A stretch of 64,000 nt of DNA from NCBI RefSeq assembly GCF_014805685.1, contig NC_060911.1, positions 5,918,712 through 5,982,711 of the forward strand, written 5' to 3'. The translations under genes and the position numbers were made by a program. The DNA comes from Silurus meridionalis (taxonomy: Eukaryota > Chordata > Actinopteri > Siluriformes > Siluridae). This document shows, piece by piece, positions 24,861-35,147 of the stretch. Each line of letters starts with the position of its first letter. Positions within the stretch are counted from its first letter, which is position 1. Under the pieces are notes generated by a model. That model made no database searches. It saw only the letters and a program-made list of their open reading frames with translations, and was not told the origin of the DNA.

Positions 24861-25961
24861 AACCCAAATTGCAGCTTGTCATGCAACTCACTGCAATCGT
24901 ATTTTAAACACATGGCTGGAAACTCTTTTTTTTTATTTATTTAAAGAATTATCCTTCTGTAAAAATGGAAGATTATGACTGGATATCTGTTCCCTTGGAT
25001 ACTGCTTTGAGCTTTGGAACAATAAGGAACTTGGAGGCGACCATGATGGCTAATATTAAGAACGTGTTTGAGAAGCTTTCTAAAATCGGTGAGAAAAAAA
25101 TGATTTAACTGGTTCCTGATCAAATGTATTATGTACTTGTTTTTACTTGTAATCAGTGTGAAATCCATTTATTAATTTAGTTTCTAAATTGTCTTGCAGA
25201 ACTTGCAAGGGTTAAGAAATTTGGAGGTAAGTACAAGACTTCTTATACATCCTTTAGCTATGTTTAACATTGTGGACCTTTTGAATACAGTAGCTAATGG
25301 AGATCTCGTTAAAACAAAAACACAACAACAAACACAAAACAACAAAGAAAAAATAATTAATTATAGCAATGACAGATAGATGTTAAACAAAAAGATTTCA
25401 TTCATCATATGCATCTTTGATTTCTCAGTGAATGTGACTCTGGATCCAGACACTGGTCATGCACAGCTCCTCATTTCTGATGACATGAGACAGGTCCGTT
25501 GGTCTGTGGAGAAAAAGGATGCACCTGATTGTGATGAGAGGTTTGATGTGTTTGGTAGCATTTTGGGACAGAACCAGTTAACTAAAGGCAGGGCATTTTG
25601 GGAAGTGGAGGTTGGAGACAATCAAGGCTGGGATATTGGGGTATCAAATGAAGAGGCCAACAGAAAGGGTGCACTCTCTCTAAAACCAAGTGAAGGATAC
25701 TGGGCCATTGTACATTATAATGATGACAGTTACACAGCTCTGGAAGACACACCTACCCAATTGTTTCTTTCAAATAAACCCTCTAAAGTAGGAGTGTTTT
25801 TTGATTACAGTGAGAAGTTGGTCTCTTTCTATGACATGGATGCAGAAACTCACATTTACTCATTTACTGACTGTGCATTCGAGGCAGTAATTAAACCGTA
25901 CTTCAGTCCTCACCTTAAAGAGAATGAGACGTTGGTCATCTGTCCTATCATTTCCTGTTAA
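22721..25961 (+). CDS. TRIM/btr copy 3, frameshifted; possible pseudogene
   Basis: Exons: 22721-23304, 23657-23752, 24152-24385, 24947-25088, 25200-25226 and 25429-25961. Middle exons are 96, 234, 142 and 27 nt, matching the neighbours apart from two codons in the fourth. RING is intact (CSICFDV, CGHTFCKSC, CPLC), and the PRY-SPRY is complete (LDPDTGHA, FWEVEVG, VGVFFDY, VSFYD). The first exon changes frame at about 23093-23101: after SCLRCLLSLC the frame must slip by one missing base to continue as KHLKRHEN. With that base counted the model is 539 codons. Otherwise translation stops soon after the B-box 1 region. B-box 2 is also degenerate: one Cys is Leu and both terminal His are gone. The ATG used is 12 bases after a good acceptor (tttcag) at 22708, and upstream in-frame codons are probably intronic. 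Read it as a young pseudogene, a RING-only variant or an assembly error. Confidence 0.8.
24787..24862. repeat. (GAAA)n microsatellite
   Basis: About 19 GAAA units in the third intron of TRIM copy 3, about 80 bp before the next exon. Confidence 0.95.
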
Positions 25962-26238
25962 TAACATCTCAAGTTAATATTTGTGCAACTGTACATTTTT
26001 AAAGCTATGCTTTCAATGTATCAATGCTATTAATTTTAAGTACCCCTTATAAAAGTATGTACTGTTTTCTTACATTCATGACACAAAACATGGCTTTTTT
26101 TTAAAGCTTTTTTCCTTCTGTATAATTCAGCAGTTGTACTGGACAGTTCAATATATTGTATGTGTAAAATGTGGTGTGTAGATATATCAGCAGGACTGCC
26201 TACCTGCAGATAAAGAAGTCAAAAGCTTCTGTGGGTTT

Positions 26239-26244
26239 AATAAA
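26239..26244 (+). terminator. Polyadenylation signal, TRIM copy 3
   Basis: AATAAA 278 bp after the stop codon of the third TRIM gene, so the 3' end looks normal despite the frameshift. Confidence 0.45.
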
Positions 26245-26284
26245 ATATTTGAATCCTTATGCATTTTAGATTTCTTAATTAGAT

Positions 26285-26815
26285 TCTGTCACTGTTGTCA
26301 GGATCTGGGCCTAAACCTGGGTGGGATTTTTAGCAGTTTTTCCACAGGGGGGTGTAAACCTGCATGCAGAGGTACTGTATACTCTAATGGGTTGAAAGTT
26401 CCAAATATAGTTGAAAGTCTAAAAATCACAAAAATGTAAATGTAATTTGCAATTCAAAAAGGCAGGCACCCACAAAATCAGGTGGAAATATACAACATGA
26501 AAGCAAAGCAAACATCAGTCCACAAATCACAAGAGGAAAAAAAGAAGTTAAAACCAAAATCTTACACAGAGTTACTCAAGATAGGACTGGAGACTGAGGG
26601 AAACCAAAATGCAAGAAACAGACACCATTACGTCAACAACCAAAGAAAACAAGTAAAACAAAGGGGGACCTTTAATACTCACCGGAGTGGTTAGACAGTA
26701 GGTAGAAACAATCAGAAACTAATGAGGGCCACAGGGATACAATGGCGACATCTGGTGAGTGAATATAGGAAATGTATACAAAAGAAAGGTAGAAACCTAA
26801 CATTGCCAAATCTTG
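26285..26815. repeat. Interspersed repeat, unnamed
   Basis: Begins 'attctgtcactgttgtcagg' and ends 'cctaacattgccaaatcttgac', with internal 'ggggtgtaaacctgcatgc' and 'actggagactgagggaaacc'. The style is that of non-coding fish repeats with opposite 'gtcagga/tgaca' ends. No coding frame or certain family. Confidence 0.35.
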
Positions 26816-27648
26816 ACAGCTTAAGTGTAATGTACTTTGCAGTTAAATATAACATAAAGTAAGAGTTTATTAACACTTTTGTATTAGCCGTGGGGTCTTT
26901 TTTGTTGCACTCACTACACTAGTGAATTAGAGTTTGCATATTTATCAAGAATTGTGCTAATTTCACAATAGATCCTTATATGCATAAACCTTAAATGAAT
27001 AAAAAAGAAATAAACCAAAACGTATCCAAATTGTATAATTTCTTACCAATTACATCGTAGTCTATTAATTTTTTCACATTACATAACCATAACCAATCGT
27101 ATCCCAATAACACCCTGAACAAACACCTGTTCCAATCATACACAGTCCTTAAATTACCTGAGATCACAGTAGCAATTGCAAAATAAACTTTTAAGCAATG
27201 AAACTCTCCTTCATCTTTTCCTGTTTTGAAATGTAAAACATATATTTACTCTTTAAAGCAAAGGTCCCTAATAACCAGGCCATGATCCAGTATTGAGCTG
27301 CAGAAGTTGTGCTACCGGGTCACCAGAAACATTTGGGGAAAACGTCTACATATACGACATTAAATCTCACAGATACTACACCAGTCATTTCACAAGAATA
27401 TTTTCAAAACTGAACTGGGCTGTGATGTAGAGGCCTGGTTTAAAGGTTTAGTACTTAAGAATTTTAAAACAGCACAGATTCGTTTGGTGGCATCTGGTGG
27501 TTAAAATTATGAAGTGCATCAGCTCCTAATGCATGCAGCAGTGTTTTGGGTATCAGCTAGCAAATCTGTACAGTTTAGTGTTATACGGAGGTTTCGAAAT
27601 AAACAGCAAAATGTCTTCCAAAAAGAAAAAAAAACGTATGTAATGCTT
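26816..27648. other. No gene recognised
   Basis: AT-rich spacer between repeats. The short open frames in it (27514-27714 and its antisense) show no domain. Confidence 0.5.
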
Positions 27649-27650
27649 AT

Positions 27651-28500
27651 ACAGTGGAACCCGGTTATCTCGCCCTCGGTTACCTCGACAACCCTATTAA
27701 GTCGACGTTTTTGAAGTGGAACCGCCAAATTCTCGCTTTTTCTAAGCATTTTTTATCGGTTATGTCGACTTTTTTTTATGTCGCCGAACCCTGATATCTC
27801 GAGCACAAGGGGGAAAATTTGCCATTTAACGTCGGTTATCTCGGTGCAGCCGCAGAAGAACTCGCGGAAGTGGCGGAAAAATCAAGGCTTAAAGCTGCTA
27901 CAGGTGTTGTATTGTATACTGGTGAATTTCTGCTGTTAGTTAGTGCTAGTGTTCGTAGTGTTAGTAGGGGCGCGGCGCGGCTTTGGGAAGAAAAGCGCAG
28001 CCGTTGAGAGAGTGCCGGTGGGAAGGCACGTACCGGGAAACGCATGCGCGATAACAACGACCGCCGTGAACCAACATATACCAACAATAACGGACAGTGA
28101 GAGTGTGGAAGTTTAAATAGGAGCTGGTGATGATGATAAACAAGCACCATATGTGCGCGATTGAAGCCGAGAGCTTCAGAGAAAGCGGCCGAGAAAGCAC
28201 CTGACACGCTGAAGGGGGCCGAAGGGGGTGTGGCAGGTGGATTCCTGACAGATAAACATGTACTGTATGTATTTTTATAGTATGCCTTCATCAAACAAAT
28301 CGTGGCAACGCTGTTGTGTAAAAAAACCTTCAAAAACACGTGCATGCACATTCTCATTTATTAACGCACATCATGTACATAAAGAAATTTCAAGCACGTT
28401 AATATATTGCCGCCATTTTGATTTTCGTTTATCTCGATCATCGATTACCTCGATGCTTTTTGGCGACCCCCTAGGACATCGACATAACCGGGTTCCACTG
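27651..28500. mobile_element. Non-autonomous pogo/Tigger-like DNA transposon
   Basis: Both ends read inward as CAGTGGAACCCGGTTAT followed by (c/g)TCG, a 20-of-21 match in inverted orientation, and both are flanked by TA (27649-27650 and 28501-28502), the target duplication of Tc1/mariner/pogo elements. The subterminal stretches repeat a tatctcg/tacctcga motif ('ggttacctcgac', 'gattacctcgatg'), typical of Tigger-like ends. Inside is a GC-rich core with no recognisable transposase, so this is a short derivative moved in trans. The 173-residue antisense frame has no known domain. Confidence 0.8.
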
Positions 28501-28837
28501 TATTTATTATTTAGGTAATTATAAGGTCCATAACTACATAATCTTTCTGTATAGAGTTTTATTCTAACGACCTTTACATCCTAATCGAGCGCACTGAAAA
28601 AATTGGAAAAACTGGCAAATGGTAAAGTCACTTAACTTTATTGACCTATACCTAGTTTACTAGGGGATCTTATTATGGCCTATTTAATGATTTTTAATAT
28701 TGTTATTCATGTTGTCTGCCTGCACTTAATGACAGCAGCATAAAGCTTTATAAAGCTGTGTGAACCTTCCCAGGAATCTATTGAATGTCTTGTTTTTTGA
28801 GGCTTTAAGTATCCACTAGGGGGCTCTAGAGGTATGA

Positions 28838-28843
<6 letters not shown>

Positions 28844-28918
<75 letters not shown>

Positions 28919-28970
28919 TTTTATTATTTGTATTTTTTTCACGGCTTTAGAGGTATGAAAAAATTTATAA

Positions 28971-29040
<70 letters not shown>
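28844..29040. repeat. Twin (AT)n arrays with duplicated leader
   Basis: Two AT arrays (about 28844-28912 and 28990-29040) are each preceded by the words 'tagaggtatgaaaaa', separated by about 75 bases of T/A-rich sequence. This looks like a local duplication of leader plus array. Confidence 0.85.
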
Positions 29041-29042
<2 letters not shown>

Positions 29043-31128
29043 CTGTTTACTATCCTTGATGAAAAATTGGACTAGTACAGGGCATAGACAAATAACTTGC
29101 ACCAATAGTTGAAGGTGTATATAATGCTTTTTTTTATCCTAGTTGTGTTTCATTTTTGATCACTGATAATATATTTTAATAGTAAATCTACAAGATGACT
29201 GTGTGCTTCAACCAAAACGAAGGTCTCTTTTAAATTCTGAATTGAATTCTCTACACACAGTCCTTAAGGGTGGTTTTGAGTCATCATTGACTCATTATAA
29301 TTACAGGCAATCAACTCAAGCTTTATTCAAAAATGCTATTTATAAATCGTCATATAAAAAAAGCTGGCATTTGTCCCATCACCGCTATAGCCAAAAATGT
29401 CAAACCACAATATCAGAAATACAAATATCCTCTGGCATATTTAACCTTAATGAGTGTAATTGACCTAAAATCAAGGTATCTCATGTGACCAGGTAAATTT
29501 TGCTTGTCTTTAAAACAGGAATCTGAGTCACTGTCACATGTACACTATGAATCGAGGCATTGTTATCCTGGAATACAATACCAATTCACCACATTTTTTT
29601 TACACTCTGTGAATCACTGCTAAAAATGAACTGTGACTGTGTTGTAATGGCAATTTTTTGAAGAGATATCAGATTGTACACAAGTATTATTTATTTACCA
29701 AATTCAAGTCAATTTGAATTTAAACAAAAAAGAAAGGAGACAAATTAATAAAAAAATTTAATTGCACTTAACAAAGCCTTGTCTATTTATTTAAAAAAAA
29801 ACATTTGCAGGTATAATTAAATATTTAGATGTATAATTATAACTTTAATTATACATAATTATGTAGTTGAGATCAGTTCATAGTCACCAGTGGAAACATA
29901 ACTTCATGAAAGTTTCTTTACTCAACTGTTTACGAGCATTAATAAGGAAATCATTTATACAAATGAATCCAGAATGTATTCTACTCTATTGACTTTATAT
30001 CTTGATATAATCTTTTTACGAGGTCATTTTATTTGAATAAAAGGAAGAAAAAATTAAAGTTTATTTAGGTGTTATTGGCTATCTGGACATTTCAGCCATA
30101 TCTGCAAATTGTAAAAGTGCTTTCTCAGGATAAATGTTTGGGGCTGTCAGGATTATGGATAATTTTGTTTTTTTTGTTTAACTTGGCCCAAATACAGCAA
30201 TAAATTATAGTACATGACTGGACCAGGTCTGGTTGCCAGAACCCAGGCCACATATTGCCCATAGCATAGCCATATTTCAGAATGTTACACCACCATCTAG
30301 CTCAGGTGAGGAGGTCACACTGTCAACTAACCACCTTGTGCCTCATAGAGAGCATTGTTCCATGTTCATTCTCTGTTCATATCAGGCTTGCAGGGACTCT
30401 CACAGAGTAGAGGACATCTGCCAGGGCTGCCAGGACAACATTTTTTAAACCTCTGTCTTATGTTCACATATGCAAGGTTGACTATAAAGTCATTTTTATG
30501 TGTTTTATGTAAATTTATATTTCAATATATGTGACAGGATCAACTGGCGTTAACATAAAATTGGGTATGCTTAATACCTTATCATTTTAGATTTAGTTAC
30601 TGGGTGCCAAATATAACAGCTATAAACAAACCACTAAATGCTGCCTATCCTTGAACAGGAGAATTTTCTGATTATTTGTAACTGTACAAGTGAGAAACTA
30701 TTGCAAAAATGTGTAAATACTGATTGCACAGCTTCCCTTCATGTACAGTTGGGTCATAACTAAATCCTTTTATGTAATCTATGTCAGATTTTTATGTATT
30801 ATTATAAACACTGAAAGCAATTAGTTTTTCCAGTTAAATGCTTTAAAATGTGAGTGTGAACCATTGCTTATTGGCTTTCGGGTCATTCAGAAAATTAATT
30901 AAATAACTTTTAAAATTTCAGTAGGAAATCTTTACAAAGCAATTTTATTTGGTCAAGACCTTCTATTGAAGTTCATAAAAAAAATTCTAAAACCTGTCAG
31001 AAAAGTGTATATTGTGAATTGGAAAAAGATCTTTATTTACAAGCTGTGTTTTTTCCCATACAAACTCACAGCCACTTTGCCAGAGTGGTCAATAAGTAAC
31101 GCATGGCAAGGCATATGTGTGTGTGTGT

Positions 31129-31186
<58 letters not shown>

Positions 31187-31279
31187 ATTTGTGTGTAGGT
31201 ATATGTGTGCGCACACCTGTGTATATTTGAAAAGCTTCTCTCTTTCTTCTGTGCATTTATCCGATCTTCCACAATCGTA
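29041..31279. other. Spacer before the ENDOD1-like gene
   Basis: AT-rich with no supported gene. A (GT)n array lies at 31125-31184, about 100 bp before the ENDOD1-like start codon. The segment 30190-30450 is slightly less AT-rich and holds a 71-residue frame without recognisable features. Confidence 0.45.
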
Positions 31280-33601
31280 ATGTATGCCAGCACATTTTAT
31301 CTCTTGTTCCTCCTGCCTGCTTTCTCTCTGTCTGAGGTTTCTACTTTTTTAAAGTGTCCTCAGTTCTTTTCCAGAGGAATGCATCCCACAGTGCTGCAGG
31401 ATCCAACTGACACTAGGCGTTATGCACAGATTTGCCAGTGCCTTCTGGACCAAAATGAAAAGCCGCAGTATTTCTATGCCACGCTCTATGACACTAGGAA
31501 CAAAATCCCTGTGTACTCTGCCTATGAGTTCCGTCGTGCTGATGTTGACAGGGTTGATCGCTGGTATGTGGAACCACAGGTAAGCACTTGGATGAAAAAC
31601 ATGATTTTATCTTCTTCTGCTCGGAATCTAACTTTCAGGAAAAATCTTACTTTTACTGTCATTTTGAAATGTAACTTTATATCATACCTGTGCTGCTCTG
31701 TTCATTTCGGAAATAATTTACCATCTATGAACATGTTTAGTTTCAATTCTTTACAAACAGGGATTCAACCAAATATAGATACATTATCTGCATGTAACAG
31801 AGTCCAAATAGAAATGCAAACACAATAGAAATATGAATGGAGAGAAAACATTTGGGCATTTGGCTAAAAATAGGGGTATGCACCAGGAAATCCTTTATAT
31901 GTAAAAACAACAGTTTTGCAGGCAGGAGTTTTTTTTTTGCTGCTGCTGCAAGCTAGTACGTATATATGAAGCTTACAGAGACAGTGTTCGGATGTGTTTT
32001 GTGAGGCGGCCTCACAATCGGACAGGCCTTGGGAGGCTGCCTTGTGGGGTCCCCTTAAAGGCCTTGGGCTGAAACTTGGTTAGAGGGGCCTCCTCATAGT
32101 CTCCTGACTTGAACTAAACTGGGTTTGAAATAGGCCAGGGGAAACGCCCCACTGGCATAGGAATCTTCCCTGTCATCCTCATGATGAATCATGGTATAGA
32201 GGGCGGAGTGGGGCATGGCTTGTGGTAATGGGTTTCCTTGTTGCTATGAAAGAGCTACTTAGTAAACATATTACAAATTAAATTAAACAAATTAAAAATG
32301 GAAACAGCTGTGAAAAAAGACCAATCAAGTCAAGTCAAGTCAGGTTTATTTGTATAGCGCTTTTCACAACAGACATTGTCTCAATGACAGGATGGAGTGA
32401 AAATATTACATATGAAAATATGTTCCTGACTGCTTCTGCTCAACTTAGCTTATATTACAAGAACAAATGTCATGCATTATATCTCACCAAATAAAATATA
32501 TATTTACAAACTAGAACTCTCAGTGCTAGTGTTATGAACAGAATATCTGGCCTTGTGAAATTATGTTATACTCAGGCATGATATATTATTATGCATATCA
32601 CAATAAATATAAAACATTTACAAAAGCATATCTTAGACATTATATTGTATATGCTGAATAGCATGTTATGACTGCAGTAATACAGCATTAATTCAGAATT
32701 TCCTTTTAATGCAAAACTCTACAAAATGCTATTTTCTCAAGAAAAAAAAAATCAAGCTATTATTTTTATTATTTTTAAAAATATTTACTCAATTAATGAT
32801 ATTGGCAATAACATTAATACACATTTTTAAATGTTATGATGATGATAAAAAATTATAATAAATAATAATAATAATTATTATAATTATAATAATAAAGCAT
32901 TATAAATGATAAACATTGCATACTAATTTTAATAATTAAGCCATTTTGAGAATTACTTTTACAAAACATAATGCAGGATGTTACAGTTGTTAAACCATGA
33001 ATTCAATTGTTTTTACTCACTATGAGTATTTTTTATGCTTGGTATATAAAGTATTCTATAAACTTGAACCTCTTCTTTCTCTTTATCCCTGAAGCTAGAT
33101 GAAGGAAACCTTATGTGTATGGCGCCTCAGGGCAACATTCCGTCCCCCAATCGGGGACAGCGACAGGCTCTTAACAGTAATTATGAAAGCTCTGGCTATG
33201 ACAAGGGCCACCTATTTCCTGTTTACCACACACACAACAAAGACACCATGCTGGCCACCTCCACGCTGACCAATGCAGCTCCGCAAGATCCAAGCTTCAA
33301 CCGTGGTCAATGGAAAAAGCATGAGGAAGACATGGCCACCATGGTACAGAGCTGTGTCATGGCTTACATTGTTACAGGTGTGGTTCCTGGAAATGAAGCG
33401 ATTGGGAATAATGTCAGAGTGGCTCAATATTACTGGAGTGCTTACTGCTGCTTTAATTATAGTGGTGCATCACACTCAGCAGGCTTCATCGGCCCTGATA
33501 ACAATGGTCAGGTGCAGCAGGGCAGTGTGAAATGGCTGGAAGATCAGCTGAGCAAGCATTATAGAATTGAAGTATTCAGTATCTTCCAAGGCTCATGCTA
33601 A
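31280..33601 (+). CDS. Endonuclease domain-containing 1 (ENDOD1)-like secreted nuclease
   Basis: Two exons, 31280-31579 and 33095-33601, joined in phase 0 (cag|gtaagc ... gaag|cta), 268 residues. Residues 1 to about 18 (MYASTFYLLFLLPAFSLS) form a signal peptide, so the product should be secreted or lumenal. The rest is a DNA/RNA non-specific endonuclease (NUC1-type) fold: 'YATLYDTRNKIPVYSAY' early, the active-site segment 'SGYDKGHLFPV' with the general-base His, and 'TLTNAAPQDPSFNRGQW' with the metal-binding Asn. The usual DRGH is DKGH here, a conservative change I would expect to be tolerated. ENDOD1-like genes are numerous in fish, and the length is normal for them. The in-frame Met at 31280 was preferred over the upstream one at 31205 because it places the hydrophobic leader at the N-terminus. 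A poly(A) signal follows at 33630. Confidence 0.88.
31970..32395. repeat. GC-rich block and fish repeat in ENDOD1 intron
   Basis: 31970-32260 is clearly richer in G and C than its surroundings ('ggcggcctcacaatcggac', 'ggggtccccttaaagg'). I cannot assign it. 32325-32395 ('aagtcaagtcaagtcagg', 'tttatttgtatagcgctttt', 'cacaacagacattgtctcaa') is the head of a very common teleost interspersed repeat. Confidence 0.5.
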
Positions 33602-33629
33602 TACTAATTGCAAATCAACCTGAATCAAT

Positions 33630-33635
33630 AATAAA
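33630..33635 (+). terminator. Polyadenylation signal, ENDOD1-like gene
   Basis: AATAAA 29 bp after the stop codon, with another at about 33700. Confidence 0.5.
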
Positions 33636-33709
33636 CTTAGAAAAAGTCTATCAGTGTGTAACGTGATATCCTGTATTCTTCTTGTCAGGTTAAACCGTGA
33701 ATAAACTGC

Positions 33710-34848
33710 AATCAAATTCTTTTCCTTTTAATCACAGACATAATTAAAATCAAATGTTCACTGAATCATTGTTTTAAGCATGGTTATGTAACTTTAATAG
33801 CACATGTATAACAATAATCCAGAGTATGTGATGCATTTATTACTCACACTAATATTACCATTTAATTGTTTCATGATTCCGTGTTAGCGAATTACTGACA
33901 TTTTGACATTTCAACAATAAAAAATTATATATATTAAATCTATAAAATGGCTCCACTCTCATTTTTCTGCCAATGGTCCAGTCGATAATGTACGTTAGCT
34001 GCAAGTGATTTAGCCACAAGCTCAATAACCTACAAGGTGAGAGCAGTGTGGGAACCAGATGGACATCTCCTTAATGTGAATATGAGAAAAAATTGAAAGC
34101 CGCCCAGTTCTACCCATATATGCATTAGCAGCACCTATTAAATTCACAAGCACAAGCACGTAAACACGGTATGATGGAGTAGAGTCACTCAAGCTTACTA
34201 TATATCAAATTTACTATACTGTATATGTACTATAGATACCTGTAGTTCTAAAATATTTAAATCGGCCTGATTTTTCATTACTAGAAGAGTAATCTGCATC
34301 TGCAATAGCTGTATCACTGTCCTATTCACTAATGAAATGTTCATTAAATACATTTAATTCTTTAAACAGTATGTCTCATAGTCAACATGTTGTTATTCAA
34401 TTTGTGTTTCCCAGACGTGCAACATTCCTCCCAGGTCATGTCTTTTGTTTATTTGTCACAGCCACATATATTCTGTATTATACCATAAATTTAGTTCATA
34501 ATTCCCAATTGTTTTCAAACAAATTAGCTATTATTTACATTTTTATATTACATTGGCAATTAGGATTTAGTTAATGCTTTCAACTTGGTCACGCTGCTTA
34601 AGGAAGATTTGCAGCATCAAATGCATTAAAGATTGGACTGGAGAAAAAACCCGGAAGGTTTACAAATAATTTATTCTTCCTGTAAAGAGCTACTGTGCTT
34701 TCTACCTACAAAGCATTCACTTGTTTGATAAATCAATTACTGTATAATAAGCTACAATCATTTGTCCCTGCCCAGCTGGTTTCCCCAGTACATATTTTTT
34801 CACTAATTAGAGCTATGACTGTGGGGTGTACCATGTTACTGGAAAGGC

Positions 34849-34910
<62 letters not shown>

Positions 34911-35133
34911 ATTTATTGTTTATTTTACAGTTCTTGTTTGCTTTTATTTGATTTGGACAAAAATGACTGAATTACACATATTTGTTAGTTTTTTTATATT
35001 TATTTTAGGATATTAAGTATGTTGCGGTGAAAGCATTCAAACAACATCATTTAGCAGTGTTTTAAATGTTATATGCTGTTAGCAGCATGTAATATTGTAA
35101 TGTACCTTCACATTGCAAAACCTGTATATATTC
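33710..35133. other. Spacer with (GT)n array
   Basis: AT-rich and without a gene. A (GT)n array lies at 34852-34907 and makes the Cys-Val run seen in one open frame. Confidence 0.5.
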
Positions 35134-35147
35134 ATGGATTAGTAACT
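35134..35147. repeat. Left target-site duplication of RTE element
   Basis: ATGGATTAGTAACT, repeated exactly at 38106-38119 on the other side of the element. Confidence 0.85.

Noticed and set aside
27836..28357. A 173-residue minus-strand open frame
   Set aside because: Lies wholly in the pogo/Tigger-like element. No recognisable transposase or other domain, and the length is explained by the GC-rich core.
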